From: Methylobacter psychrophilus
GTDB lineage: Bacteria; Pseudomonadota; Gammaproteobacteria; Methylococcales; Methylomonadaceae
DNA length: 55,989 nucleotides
Assembly: GCF_025583945.1 (NCBI RefSeq)
Contig: NZ_JAOEGU010000028.1
Location: 1-55,989, forward strand
Reading direction: 5' to 3'
The notes under the pieces were generated by a model. It saw nothing but the letters and a program-made list of their open reading frames with translations, was not told the origin of the DNA and did not search any database. Shown here piece by piece: positions 45,367-54,560 of this stretch. The stretch's first letter is position 1. Every line of letters starts with the position of its first letter. The position numbers and the translations under genes were made by a program.

Positions 45367-45834
45367 ATGCGACATTATGAAATTGTCTTTTTAGTCCATC
45401 CTGACCAAAGCGCTCAGGTTCCAGCAATGATTGAACGTTATAAGTCAACCATTGAAGCTACATCCGGTACTATTCACCGTTTGGAAGACTGGGGTCGTAG
45501 ACATCTTGCTTATCCAATTAAAAAAATTCATAAAGCCCATTATGTGCTGATGAATGTTGAGTGTGATCAGGCTACGCTGGAAGAATTAGAAAGTGGCTTT
45601 CGTTTCAATGATGCTATTTTGCGTAGCATGACTTTATTGCAAAAAGCAGCCATCACTGAAACTTCTACTATTGCTACCTCAACAGCGGAAGAAAACAAAG
45701 CAGCTGAATCCAGAGCTAAAGATGCCGCTGCCAGAGAAGCAGTTGCAGTACCTGTAGCTGGTGATATTGAAGACGAAGCCCCAGAAGATGAAGATTCTGA
45801 TGAGGCTGATGCTGACGAAACAGCTCCTGAATAA
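45367..45834 (+). CDS. rpsF: 30S ribosomal protein S6
   Basis: A 155-residue S6. The fold from [25 protein letters not shown] to about residue 95 is standard, with [13 protein letters not shown] and FNDAILRSM. The tail from about residue 110 is long, Ala/Glu/Asp-rich ([22 protein letters not shown]), similar in place to the poly-Glu tail that RimK extends in E. coli S6. A RimK-family ligase is present at 25386-26861, but a link is only a suggestion. AAAGGA lies just before the ATG. First gene of the S6-S18-DUF2232-L9 operon. Confidence 0.96.
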   Translation: MRHYEIVFLVHPDQSAQVPAMIERYKSTIEATSGTIHRLEDWGRRHLAYPIKKIHKAHYVLMNVECDQATLEELESGFRFNDAILRSMTLLQKAAITETSTIATSTAEENKAAESRAKDAAAREAVAVPVAGDIEDEAPEDEDSDEADADETAPE

Positions 45835-45866
45835 CACTTTTAACTTATTGGATTACGGAAATTATC

Positions 45867-46094
45867 ATGGCACGTAACATTAGACGCAAAAAATTCTGCC
45901 GATTTAGTTCAGAAGGCGGAACACAGATTGATTATAAAGATCTGGATTTATTAAGTGATTATATTACTGAAACCGGCAAAATTGTTCCTAGTCGAATCAC
46001 AGGAACCAGCGCCAAGTATCAAAGACAGCTATGTGTTGCAATTAAACGTGCTCGTTTTATTGCTTTGCTGCCGTTCTGCGACGCGCACAAATAA
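45867..46094 (+). CDS. rpsR: 30S ribosomal protein S18
   Basis: A 75-residue S18, [18 protein letters not shown]..., with the family core [49 protein letters not shown]. It lies 32 bases after rpsF in the usual S6-S18-L9 order. S18 pairs with S6 on 16S rRNA and in leader autoregulation. Confidence 0.97.
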   Translation: MARNIRRKKFCRFSSEGGTQIDYKDLDLLSDYITETGKIVPSRITGTSAKYQRQLCVAIKRARFIALLPFCDAHK

Positions 46095-46112
46095 CATCAT
46101 ACCGGAGGGGTT

Positions 46113-47015
46113 GTGAATTTTTTAGCGACATACATTATGCGTGGCAGAATGCAGGCTATGTTAGTAGCCTCTTCTCTCGCATTATTGTCACTAATGATGC
46201 CTCCTGTAAGTGTTGTAAGTTCAGCCACTGTTGCTCTCGTTACTTTAAGACGAGGTGCATTCGAAGGCTTTTATGTTTTGGCATGCTCCAGTGTGGCAGC
46301 CGGATTATTAGGGTTTCTGGTACTAGGTAACTATCAGTTTGCTTTGCTTTATGTAATGGTTCTATGGTTGCCGGTTTGGTTGATCTCAATCGTCTTAAGA
46401 GAAGGGCAGTATTTATCTCTGGCGGTTGAAATTGCGATATTGATTGGCATAGTCGGTGTTATAGGTTTTTACCTTACTGCCGCAGATCCCGCCTTGATGT
46501 GGAAAGCCGTTCTTTCGCAAATGATTCCGGCTGATGCACCCGTTGCAGATATTCAGCGCACAATTGATGTGCTTGTGCATTACATGACTGGAGTGGTTGC
46601 TGCAGGTTCAGTATTTGGCTTGCTGTTTGGCTTATTCTTAGGTCGATGGTGGCAGGCAAATCTCTATAATCCAGGTGGTTTCAGGGCAGAGTTTTTGTCT
46701 TTGGAAACGAAACCAAGGCTGTCAATAGGCAGCGTTACAGTTATAGTCATTGCCTTGGCCAGTTCTGGAGCGATCTCTGAAATAGCATGGAATGTCAGTA
46801 TCCTGCTTTTTGTGTTATACACAGTCAGTGGAACCGCTGTATTACACACCATGTTTTCAAAGATGAAGCTAGGACGATATATAGTGCCGATGCTCTATAT
46901 AACCCTGTTTCTGATACCCCATGCGATGCTGCTTGTTGCCCTGATTGGTTTGAGTGACCCGTGGTTGAACTTACGAAAAAGAAAATCGAATACACACACG
47001 CCTGACGGCGTATAA
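46113..47015 (+). CDS. DUF2232 (YybS-like) membrane protein
   Basis: A 300-residue polytopic membrane protein with about eight hydrophobic segments and a charged C-terminal tail (LRKRKSNTHTPDGV). DUF2232 genes lie between rpsR and rplI in many Gammaproteobacteria (pseudomonads, methanotrophs); the location is as diagnostic as the sequence. GAGGGG before the GTG start serves as ribosome-binding site. Function is unknown; YybS-type proteins have been compared to ECF transporter S-components. Confidence 0.82.
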   Translation: MNFLATYIMRGRMQAMLVASSLALLSLMMPPVSVVSSATVALVTLRRGAFEGFYVLACSSVAAGLLGFLVLGNYQFALLYVMVLWLPVWLISIVLREGQYLSLAVEIAILIGIVGVIGFYLTAADPALMWKAVLSQMIPADAPVADIQRTIDVLVHYMTGVVAAGSVFGLLFGLFLGRWWQANLYNPGGFRAEFLSLETKPRLSIGSVTVIVIALASSGAISEIAWNVSILLFVLYTVSGTAVLHTMFSKMKLGRYIVPMLYITLFLIPHAMLLVALIGLSDPWLNLRKRKSNTHTPDGV

Positions 47016-47051
47016 ATAATTGGTTAAAAACCGAAAGGTGAGGATTTAAAG

Positions 47052-47501
47052 ATGGAAGTCATTCTTCTTGAAAAGATAGCAAACTTGGGTAGCTTGGGTG
47101 ACAAAGTCACTATTAAATCAGGTTACGGAAGAAACTATCTTGTTCCACAAGGTAAAGCTGTTCCTGCAACAGCCAAGAAAATTGCCGAATTTGAAGCACG
47201 TCGTGCCGATCTTGAAAAAGCCGCTGCTGAAAAGCTAAGTGCTGCTCAAAAAATAGGTAATGAATTAGGTAAGCTACAAATTGTAATTGCCCACAAAGCA
47301 GGTGATGAAGGCAGATTATTTGGTTCCATAGGGACTAATAATATTGCTGATGCTATTACTGCAGCAGGTATTGCTGTCGAAAAACATCAAATTCGTTTGC
47401 CACATGGAGCGATTCGCCTTATTGGCGATTATGACATCGACATTAATTTACATTCTGATGTAATAGTAACGCTGACTATAAAAGTTGTTGCTGAAGCATA
47501 G
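47052..47501 (+). CDS. rplI: 50S ribosomal protein L9
   Basis: A 149-residue L9. The N-terminal RNA-binding domain [37 protein letters not shown] is canonical, followed by the long connecting helix and the C-terminal domain ([26 protein letters not shown]). It closes the ribosomal operon, 36 bases after the DUF2232 gene, with AGGTGAGG ahead of its start. Confidence 0.97.
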   Translation: MEVILLEKIANLGSLGDKVTIKSGYGRNYLVPQGKAVPATAKKIAEFEARRADLEKAAAEKLSAAQKIGNELGKLQIVIAHKAGDEGRLFGSIGTNNIADAITAAGIAVEKHQIRLPHGAIRLIGDYDIDINLHSDVIVTLTIKVVAEA

Positions 47502-47519
47502 TTTTTAAAAATGTAAAGC

Positions 47520-47564
47520 GAAAAGTGTAGATGTTGGTTTTTAATCTGACGTCTACACCTTTTC
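47520..47564 (+). terminator. Hairpin between rplI and waaA, directly before the waaA start
   Basis: GAAAAGTGTAGATGT (47520-47534) pairs with ACGTCTACACCTTTTC (47549-47564), about 15 bp with one wobble and one bulge. It probably ends the ribosomal operon, but its right arm stops three bases before the waaA ATG. Confidence 0.6.
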
Positions 47565-47567
47565 ACT

Positions 47568-48827
47568 ATGCGGATTATTTATTCTTGTCTTTTTTACCTG
47601 TTAATTCCTTTCATACTTTTACGCTTGCTCTGGCGTGGTATAAAAGCACCTGCCTATCGATGTCGATGGCGTGAACGCTTTGCTTTATATAATAAAAAAT
47701 TCCCTCAAGATGTTATCTGGTTTCACGCTGTCTCCGTAGGCGAAGCTGAGGCTTTATTCCCCCTGGTTCGACAAATACAAAAACAACATCCAGAAGCCAA
47801 GTTGTTAATTACCACTACTACACCGACTGGATCTGCCCGAGTTACTGCAGTAATGCAGGAAACAGTGGCACATGTTTACCTTCCTTATGACATCCCTGAC
47901 GCAGTCAATCGGTTTATAGGCTGTTTTAAGCCTAAGCTGGCGGTTATTATGGAAACGGAAATCTGGCCGAATCTATTTATGTCTTGCGGAAAAAATAATA
48001 TCCCCTTATATATTATTAATGCCCGGTTATCAGAAAAGTCATCTCGTGGTTATCAAAAAATCCCCTCGTTGGTTCATCCGGCTTTAGCCCAGGTCAAAGG
48101 TATTGCAACACAAACACTAGATGATGCAAGCCGGTTTATTGCTATTGGTGCGGATAGTGACAAAGTTAAAACATTAGGCAATATAAAATTTGATGTTGAA
48201 ATTCCACAGTTAATTATTGCTCAGGGTTTACAGATAAAAAACGATTTATTTGGTGGTCGATTTGTTTGGTTGATTGCCAGTACCCATAAAGACGAAGAAC
48301 CCCTGTTTCTGGAAATCTATAAAAAAATCAAACAAAAAATTCCTGAATTATTATTGGTTATAGCGCCAAGGCATCCCGAACGTTTTGCTGATGTTAAAAA
48401 GCTGTGTGAACAATTAAAACTAGCGGTGGTCATGCGTACGTCAGGTAACGTGGTAAATACAGAAACTGATATTTATCTGGCTGATACCATGGGTGAATTA
48501 AAAATGCTGTATGCGGCTTCGGATGTTGCTTTTGTCGGTGGCAGCATGGTCCCTACCGGTGGCCATAATATTTTGGAGGCCTCTGCGGTAGGTATTCCCG
48601 TAATGTTTGGCCCTTATATGGCCAACTTTAAGGAAATAGCCTGCGGAGTATTAAGTAGTAAGGCTGCCATTCAATGCCAAAACGAAGAGGATATTGTCAA
48701 TGCCATGCTGGCACTGTATGAACAGCCTGCCTACAGAGCAGAATTGGCCGAAAAAGGCATGCTATTTGTGCGCCAGAATCAGGGAGCGATTGCCAGAATT
48801 TACGCAATGCTTAATCAGGTTATTTAG
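47568..48827 (+). CDS. waaA: 3-deoxy-D-manno-octulosonic acid transferase
   Basis: A 419-residue GT30 Kdo transferase that adds Kdo to lipid A precursor. MRIIYSCLFYLLIPFILLRLLWRGIKAPAYR is the membrane anchor and N-terminal motif, close to E. coli WaaA, which fixes the start. WFHAVSVGEAEALFPLV holds the catalytic Glu, and VAFVGGSMVPTGGHNILEASA is the conserved C-terminal donor-site motif. No Shine-Dalgarno sequence is visible because a hairpin occupies the upstream bases. Confidence 0.95.
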   Translation: MRIIYSCLFYLLIPFILLRLLWRGIKAPAYRCRWRERFALYNKKFPQDVIWFHAVSVGEAEALFPLVRQIQKQHPEAKLLITTTTPTGSARVTAVMQETVAHVYLPYDIPDAVNRFIGCFKPKLAVIMETEIWPNLFMSCGKNNIPLYIINARLSEKSSRGYQKIPSLVHPALAQVKGIATQTLDDASRFIAIGADSDKVKTLGNIKFDVEIPQLIIAQGLQIKNDLFGGRFVWLIASTHKDEEPLFLEIYKKIKQKIPELLLVIAPRHPERFADVKKLCEQLKLAVVMRTSGNVVNTETDIYLADTMGELKMLYAASDVAFVGGSMVPTGGHNILEASAVGIPVMFGPYMANFKEIACGVLSSKAAIQCQNEEDIVNAMLALYEQPAYRAELAEKGMLFVRQNQGAIARIYAMLNQVI

Positions 48828-48937
48828 ATATATCTTGAAAGTCAGGCAATCAAGTATTTTGACTAACAATAATAGTGCTTATTTTGTCAGTATTTTAGCC
48901 CAAAAAGTAAGGATTAGTTATTAGTCTCTACCCTAAA

Positions 48938-49645
48938 TCAAGCTCTGGCACACACCCAAACATCCACCTGATCCACTCCTGCTTTTTTTAATAGATAAGC
49001 CAACTCATGGGCAGTTGATCCGGTGGTCATTACGTCATCAAGGATGGCGATATGTTGGGCATGAAGGGGTTTGATAATGGAAAAAGAATTCTGGATGTTT
49101 TTACGGCGTTGTTTTGCAGTTAAGGCGGTTTGATGTGGTGTGTCACGATGTCTGATACAGCTATTCAGGTCTAAAGGAATTTTTAATTCTTTGGCAACTG
49201 TTTTCGCAATTTCGATAGCCTGGTTAAAGCCCCGTTGTTGGTAACGGGTTTTATGTAGCGGAACAGGTAGTATCAGATCAGGTTTTTCTGCTGTTTTTTT
49301 CAGGTGTTCAGCCAGTAGCAGGCCCAGTAAACGTGCATTTTTGTAGTGTGCACCAAACTTTAATGAAGTAATCAGATGACGCATTTCGCCTTGATAGATA
49401 AAGGGTGCGTAAGTTTCATCAAAGGCCGGGTTTGAGCTCAGGCAGCGACCACAAAGTACGGGTGAGATTGTTGCTATTTCAAAAATTTCTGCACATCGAT
49501 AACAGCACTGATTATTTCTAAGTAAGCGCTGGTAACACGACTTACATAAATCGAGGCCATTTTCTCCGGTGTTACCACACAAGATGCAGGTAGGCGGAAG
49601 CAGGTAATCCTGTATAATATTGATCCAGTTGTGTACACTTTTCAT
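48938..49645 (-). CDS. ComF family protein (competence/phosphoribosyltransferase-like)
   Basis: A 235-residue ComF/GntX-type protein. The N-terminal zinc-finger region has paired cysteines (CILCGNTGENGLDLCKSCYQRLL, CCYRCA...LCGRC); the C-terminal phosphoribosyltransferase-like domain has ILDDVMTTGSTAHEL as its PRPP loop. ComF proteins aid DNA uptake and may couple it to recombination. The gene is divergent from bioB with only 69 bases between, the same pairing seen in many Gammaproteobacteria. Confidence 0.88.
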   Translation of the reverse strand: MKSVHNWINIIQDYLLPPTCILCGNTGENGLDLCKSCYQRLLRNNQCCYRCAEIFEIATISPVLCGRCLSSNPAFDETYAPFIYQGEMRHLITSLKFGAHYKNARLLGLLLAEHLKKTAEKPDLILPVPLHKTRYQQRGFNQAIEIAKTVAKELKIPLDLNSCIRHRDTPHQTALTAKQRRKNIQNSFSIIKPLHAQHIAILDDVMTTGSTAHELAYLLKKAGVDQVDVWVCARA

Positions 49646-49714
49646 TTCAACAGGTTGACGAGTGATGTCATTGCTTGTTACTCATAATTTATTACTGTAG
49701 CCGGAGATTACCGA

Positions 49715-50707
49715 ATGCCTGCAAACCCTGCCATTAACCGTCACGATTCACTGGCCATCCGTCATGATTGGCAACTGGATGAAGTGCAAGCACTTTATGC
49801 TTTGCCTTTTAATGATTTGCTGTTTCAGGCTCAAATCGTTCATAGAGAGCATTTTGATCCTAATGAAGTTCAAATTAGCAGTTTATTGAGTATCAAAACT
49901 GGTTCGTGTTCGGAAGATTGTGGCTATTGTCCTCAAAGTGCGCGTTATGATTCAGGTTTGACGCCCGAGGCACTAATGCCGGTTGATGCCGTTTTAAAGG
50001 CCGCCAAGCAAGCCAAGGATCAGGGTGCTTCACGTTTTTGTATGGGGGCGGCCTGGCGTAAACCAAAAGACAAAGATGTTGAGCGGGTGATAGAGATGGT
50101 CCAGGGTGTCAAAGCACTGGGCATGGAAACCTGCGTTACTTTGGGAATGTTGACCGATGCCCAAACACTGCGATTAAAGGAAGGTGGTCTGGATTATTAC
50201 AATCATAATCTGGATACTTCTGAAGAGTATTATTCCGAAGTCATTACGACACGAACCTATCAGGATCGTCTGGATACTTTGGAACGCGTTAGAGATGCCG
50301 GTATTAACGTGTGTTGTGGTGGTATTGTTGGTATGGGGGAAAGTGATGTGGATCGCTCTAACTTATTAATCCAGTTGGCCAACATGCCCAAGCATCCTGA
50401 AAGTGTGCCTGTTAATATGTTGGTTCAGGTTGAAGGTACGCCGTTAATGGGTACCGAGGCGTTGGATCCGCTTGTCTTTATCAGAACATTGGCGGTTGCC
50501 AGAATTATGATGCCTAAATCACGGGTGCGTTTGTCAGCCGGTCGCAGCAAGATGAGCGATGAAATGCAGGCTTTATGTTTTTTTGCGGGTGCAAATTCTA
50601 TTTTTTATGGTGATAAGTTATTGACCACCGATAATCCGATGACAAATCACGATTTGGCATTATTTGATCGCTTGGGTATTTATTCAGGCGGTTCAAGTTA
50701 CGCCTGA
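49715..50707 (+). CDS. bioB: Biotin synthase
   Basis: A 330-residue radical-SAM enzyme that inserts sulfur into dethiobiotin. The radical-SAM cluster cysteines are Cys65, Cys69 and Cys72 in [27 protein letters not shown] and the C-terminal [31 protein letters not shown] with the [2Fe-2S] Arg ligand are conserved. CGGAG lies eight bases before the ATG. No BirA-type operator was recognised. First gene of the biotin operon; its stop overlaps the bioF start (ATGA). Confidence 0.97.
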   Translation: MPANPAINRHDSLAIRHDWQLDEVQALYALPFNDLLFQAQIVHREHFDPNEVQISSLLSIKTGSCSEDCGYCPQSARYDSGLTPEALMPVDAVLKAAKQAKDQGASRFCMGAAWRKPKDKDVERVIEMVQGVKALGMETCVTLGMLTDAQTLRLKEGGLDYYNHNLDTSEEYYSEVITTRTYQDRLDTLERVRDAGINVCCGGIVGMGESDVDRSNLLIQLANMPKHPESVPVNMLVQVEGTPLMGTEALDPLVFIRTLAVARIMMPKSRVRLSAGRSKMSDEMQALCFFAGANSIFYGDKLLTTDNPMTNHDLALFDRLGIYSGGSSYA

Positions 50708-51897
50708 TGACCGCTCCATTTTCACAGTTATCGGGTAATCTGGAAGCTATTGCTGATGCCGGTTTATATCGTTCCCGACGTGTTATCGCTTCGCCTCAAG
50801 GTGTTAATCTGCAAATTAACGGCCGCAATGTCGTCAATTTTTGTAGTAATGATTATCTGGGTCTGGCAAATCATCCAGAGGTAGTTAGCGCTTTTAAAAA
50901 CGCCGTTGATCAGTATGGTGTTGGCAGTGGTTCCGCACATTTGATTTGTGGACATAGTGCTGCTCATCACGCACTGGAAGAAGAGTTGGCGGCCTTCACC
51001 GGTCGTGATCGGGCTTTATTGTTTTCTACCGGTTACATGGCCAATATGGGCGTAATGTCGGCGTTGTTAAGTCGAAGTGATGCAGTGTTTGAGGATCGAT
51101 TAAATCACGCCTCTTTGCTCGATGGTGGTTTGAGTTCGGGTGCAAAGTTTAAGCGCTATGCCCATGCTGATGTTGAAAATCTTAATATCCATTTGAAAAA
51201 AGCAATCGGTAATAAATTGATCGTTACTGATGGTGTATTCAGTATGGACGGAGATTTTGCACCTTTGACAGCATTATCTGTCACTGCAAAAGCCAGTTCT
51301 GCTTGGTTGATGGTTGATGATGCACATGGACTGGGCGTAATCGGTGAACATGGTGGTGGGCTTTTGGAATATTATGGGCTTAACCAGAAAGATGTCCCTG
51401 TGTTAATGGGGACGCTGGGTAAAGGCTTTGGCACTTTTGGTGCCTTCATAGCGGGTTCTGACACATTAATTGAAACCTTGATCCAGAAAGCCCGTACCTA
51501 TATTTATACCACGGCATTACCTGCAGCAGTCGCAGAAGCTACCCGGGCCAGTTTAAAAATCGTTATTGCAGAAAATTGGCGCAGAGACAAGCTTAAAAAG
51601 CTGGCGGATCGTTTTAGGTTGGGAGCAGGGCAGGCAGGTTTGTTTTTGGTAAATCCTCTTGACCCTACAAGCGAAGACCATATTACTTCTGCAATCCAGC
51701 CGATCATCATTGGCGCGAGCCAACGCGCTGTAGATATCAGTAATGACTTGTTGAATGCCGGTTTTTTAGTCAGTGCAATCAGGCCGCCCACCGTCCCTAA
51801 AGGCAGTGCGCGTTTACGCGTAACGTTTTCGGCATTGCATGAAGAATATCAGGTTGATCAGTTGCTGGATGCGTTGGTTAAGGCAATGAGAAAGTGA
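50707..51897 (+). CDS. bioF: 8-amino-7-oxononanoate synthase
   Basis: A 396-residue PLP enzyme of the alpha-oxoamine synthase family that joins pimeloyl-ACP and alanine. VNFCSNDYLGLANHPEV, GSAHLICGHSAAHHALEEELA, VDDAHGLGVIGEHGGG and GTLGKGFGTFGAF with the PLP Lys are all present. Translationally coupled to bioB by a 1-base ATGA overlap. Confidence 0.95.
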   Translation: MTAPFSQLSGNLEAIADAGLYRSRRVIASPQGVNLQINGRNVVNFCSNDYLGLANHPEVVSAFKNAVDQYGVGSGSAHLICGHSAAHHALEEELAAFTGRDRALLFSTGYMANMGVMSALLSRSDAVFEDRLNHASLLDGGLSSGAKFKRYAHADVENLNIHLKKAIGNKLIVTDGVFSMDGDFAPLTALSVTAKASSAWLMVDDAHGLGVIGEHGGGLLEYYGLNQKDVPVLMGTLGKGFGTFGAFIAGSDTLIETLIQKARTYIYTTALPAAVAEATRASLKIVIAENWRRDKLKKLADRFRLGAGQAGLFLVNPLDPTSEDHITSAIQPIIIGASQRAVDISNDLLNAGFLVSAIRPPTVPKGSARLRVTFSALHEEYQVDQLLDALVKAMRK

Positions 51898-51928
51898 AAA
51901 TAAGCCAAAAAATTTTCACCATGAATGA

Positions 51929-51995
51929 CTGCATGGATGCAGGAACTAGAGCACCAACAGTAGGCTCCTTAAGAGACGCAGGAGCAGTTGCCGAG
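51929..51995 (+). repeat. Dispersed ATGCAGGAGG repeat, copy inside the biotin operon
   Basis: CTGCATGGATGCAGGAACTA...GAGACGCAGGAGCAGTTGCCGAG in the bioF-bioH gap, a full-length relative of 39880-39945. It contains internal direct repeats (GATGCAGGA, GACGCAGGA). Confidence 0.65.
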
Positions 51996-52192
51996 ACACG
52001 AAGGGTACGAAGAAGAACAGGGGTTTTTCATTACCAAGTTGATAGTTTAAAGCTAAAGCGTGGCGAAGCTTGCACTCCATCATCCACATTTTGAAAGTCA
52101 TTGGCGTTTTTAAACTTGCTGGTCGAGGTTTGTAATCTTCAGCGGACATCGTTTTATGAGCCAAATGGTTCACTATTTTTGTGCAAAAACGA

Positions 52193-52975
52193 ATGACTAA
52201 AATTCATCAACAAACTTTTGGTAAAGGCAAACCCGTGGTGCTGGTTCATGGCTGGGCTATGCATAGTGGCATTTGGCGACATTTTGCCCAACAGTTAGCA
52301 AAAAATTATCAAGTGACCTGCGTTGATTTGCCGGGGCATGGATACAGTGAAAATATTGATTCATTTGCACTGGAGCAGATCAGTGAAGCGCTGGTTAATG
52401 CCGTATCTGATGAAAGTAGTTGTTGGTTGGGTTGGTCGTTGGGTACGACGGTAGTGCTGGATATAGCCAACCGTTTTCCCGAGCGTGTTAATTCTCTGGT
52501 TTTATTGGCAGGAAATCCTTTGTTTACCCAAACAGGGCAGTGGTCGGGCATGAATGTTAGTTTGTTAGAGGCCTTTGCCGGGCAGTTGAATGAAAGTTGT
52601 CAAGCGACTTTGCTACGCTTTTTATCCCTGCAAGTGAGTAACTTACCGGATTACAAAATCTTGTTGAAAGCGCTTAAATCAGCAGTCATGGAGTGCAATG
52701 CACCTGATAAAGAAACTTTGCAAGGTGGTTTGCAGATATTAAAACATGCCGATTTACGGCAAGCTTTATCTGACATAACGGTGCCGGTTTCTGTGATATT
52801 AGGTGGCAGGGATACGTTAGTACCCATCAGTGTAGGTCAAAATATGCAAGCGTTAGCGCCTAAAATAGCAATTAATATCATTGATAGAGCAGGGCATGTG
52901 CCGTTTTTGTCACATTCCGAAGAGGTATTAACCATTATTTCCTGTTTTTTGGATAGGCACAATGATCCTGGATAA
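52193..52975 (+). CDS. bioH: Pimeloyl-ACP methyl ester carboxylesterase
   Basis: A 260-residue alpha/beta-hydrolase that removes the methyl ester from pimeloyl-ACP methyl ester. VVLVHGWAMHSGIW is the oxyanion region, SSCWLGWSLGTTVVLDIA contains the nucleophile Ser (GWSLG) and DRAGHVPFLSH the catalytic His; the Asp is in GGRDTLVP. The ATG at 52193 aligns with E. coli BioH; a GTG at 52181 adds four residues. It is separated from bioF by 295 bases including a repeat but overlaps bioC by 14 bases. Confidence 0.93.
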   Translation: MTKIHQQTFGKGKPVVLVHGWAMHSGIWRHFAQQLAKNYQVTCVDLPGHGYSENIDSFALEQISEALVNAVSDESSCWLGWSLGTTVVLDIANRFPERVNSLVLLAGNPLFTQTGQWSGMNVSLLEAFAGQLNESCQATLLRFLSLQVSNLPDYKILLKALKSAVMECNAPDKETLQGGLQILKHADLRQALSDITVPVSVILGGRDTLVPISVGQNMQALAPKIAINIIDRAGHVPFLSHSEEVLTIISCFLDRHNDPG

Positions 52976-53744
52976 AGTCAGAATTAAACAATCATTTTCA
53001 GCCGCTTCATTAACTTATGACAGTGTCGCTGGATTGCAGCGTGCCGTGGGTAGAGAATTACTCCATGCCATTGATGCAACCAGGCTGAACGGCACATTGT
53101 TGGATTTGGGGTGCGGTACCGGTTTTTTAACGGGAGAGTTGTTGGCTCATTCAAACCATGAAGCCATTATTGCTCTGGATATTGCTTTATCGATGTTACA
53201 AACAACGCAAGGCAAGATGCCTGATAAATGCAGTGTTAACTATATCTGCGCAGATGCAGAGCACTTGCCTCTTGCCGGGCAAAGTATTGATGGCGTTTTT
53301 TCCAATCTTGCCTTGCAATGGTGTCGTAATCTGGATGTTGTTTTTACCGATATTAAACGGGTGTTAAAACCGGAAGGTCAGCTTATTTTTTCGACATTTG
53401 GCCCACAAACACTACATGAATTGAAAAGTGCCTGGGCTACTGTTGATAGCTACAATCACGTTAATGCCTTTTACAGTGCAGCACAGTTAAAGCTGTTTCT
53501 TCAGCAAGCGGGATTTAAAAATAGCCAGCTGAAAAGTAAGCTTTTTATATCGCCTTATGATTCAGTTTGGATGTTAATGCAAGAGTTAAAATATTTGGGC
53601 GCACAGCAGGTGATTGCTGGCCGTAATAAAAAAATGACTACAAAAACAGTGATGCAGCAGATGATTTCCGCTTACGAAAAACATAAAGTTAGCGATCAGA
53701 TTTCAGCGACTTTTGAAGTTATTAACGTTATCGCCAAGGTATAA
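52962..53744 (+). CDS. bioC: Malonyl-ACP O-methyltransferase
   Basis: A 260-residue SAM-dependent methyltransferase that starts pimelate synthesis by methylating malonyl-ACP. VRIKQSFSAASLTYDSVAGLQR is the family N-terminus, LLDLGCGTGFLTGELLA the SAM-binding motif, and DGVFSNLALQWC the conserved BioC segment. Start overlaps the bioH end by 14 bases, so coupling is expected. Confidence 0.93.
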   Translation: MILDKVRIKQSFSAASLTYDSVAGLQRAVGRELLHAIDATRLNGTLLDLGCGTGFLTGELLAHSNHEAIIALDIALSMLQTTQGKMPDKCSVNYICADAEHLPLAGQSIDGVFSNLALQWCRNLDVVFTDIKRVLKPEGQLIFSTFGPQTLHELKSAWATVDSYNHVNAFYSAAQLKLFLQQAGFKNSQLKSKLFISPYDSVWMLMQELKYLGAQQVIAGRNKKMTTKTVMQQMISAYEKHKVSDQISATFEVINVIAKV

Positions 53745-53748
53745 CATT

Positions 53749-54408
53749 ATGGAACAAGGCTATTTTATAACCGGTACCGATACCAATGCCGGAAAAACTT
53801 GGGCGACCATTGCGCTGATGCGTTATTTTAAGCAGCAAGGAAAAACCGTTGTTGGCATGAAACCAGTTGCAGCGGGTTGCTCTAATCAGGACGGCCAACT
53901 GAAAAATGAAGATGCCTTAATGATACAGGAAAATGCATCATTCAAGATTGACTATGACTTGATCAATCCCTACGCATACGAATTACCTGTTTCGCCGCAT
54001 ATCGCAGGTACAACTAATCCTGTCAAACTGGCTAATATTGCCGAGCATTTTACTGTCCTGAAAGAATTAGCTGAAATCGTAGTGGTCGAAGGTGCCGGAG
54101 GTTGGTATGCGCCGTTGAATGACCATGAAGATATTAGCGATTTGGCAAAAGCACTGGCATTGCCCATTATATTGGTAGTTGCCATCAAATTGGGTTGCAT
54201 CAATCACGCAAAATTAACTTATTTGGCAATACAATACTCGGGCGTGCCCTGTGCTGGTTGGATTGCCGTATGTGTAGATCCTGATATGATAAAGCTTGAC
54301 GAAAATATAGACACCATAACAACTGCTTTGGACGTTCCTTTACTGGGTATGTTGCCCTGGTTGGAAAGCGCTGATTTTGATTTATTGGCGAGTAAACTGG
54401 CGTTGTAA
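53749..54408 (+). CDS. bioD: Dethiobiotin synthetase
   Basis: A 219-residue ATP-dependent carboxylase that closes the ureido ring of dethiobiotin. The P-loop is FITGTDTNAGKT; VVGMKPVAAGC and VVVEGAGGWYAPLND are the substrate and metal motifs. The ATG at 53749, four bases after bioC, gives a start directly before the P-loop strand; a longer in-frame extension to 53713 would overlap bioC and adds unlike residues. Confidence 0.93.
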   Translation: MEQGYFITGTDTNAGKTWATIALMRYFKQQGKTVVGMKPVAAGCSNQDGQLKNEDALMIQENASFKIDYDLINPYAYELPVSPHIAGTTNPVKLANIAEHFTVLKELAEIVVVEGAGGWYAPLNDHEDISDLAKALALPIILVVAIKLGCINHAKLTYLAIQYSGVPCAGWIAVCVDPDMIKLDENIDTITTALDVPLLGMLPWLESADFDLLASKLAL

Positions 54409-54560
54409 CAATTTCTTAGCGTTCCGCTCATTTTGAGTTTTGGATTATCCCGGCCGTTTTCATACGGCACAAATATAGCGCCGTGGTAATTTCCCGGTTT
54501 AGCCCCACCCCGGATTACTGATCATTAATATCAGTGGTTCTATTTACGATAAAACTTGGT

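Noticed and set aside
49646-49714. BirA operator before bioB
   Set aside because: No TTGTAAACC...GGTTTACAA-like dyad was found in the 69-base comF-bioB gap.
51946-52173. 75-codon minus-strand frame in the bioF-bioH gap
   Set aside because: It overlaps the dispersed repeat, has no recognisable domain and ends in repeat-derived leucines.
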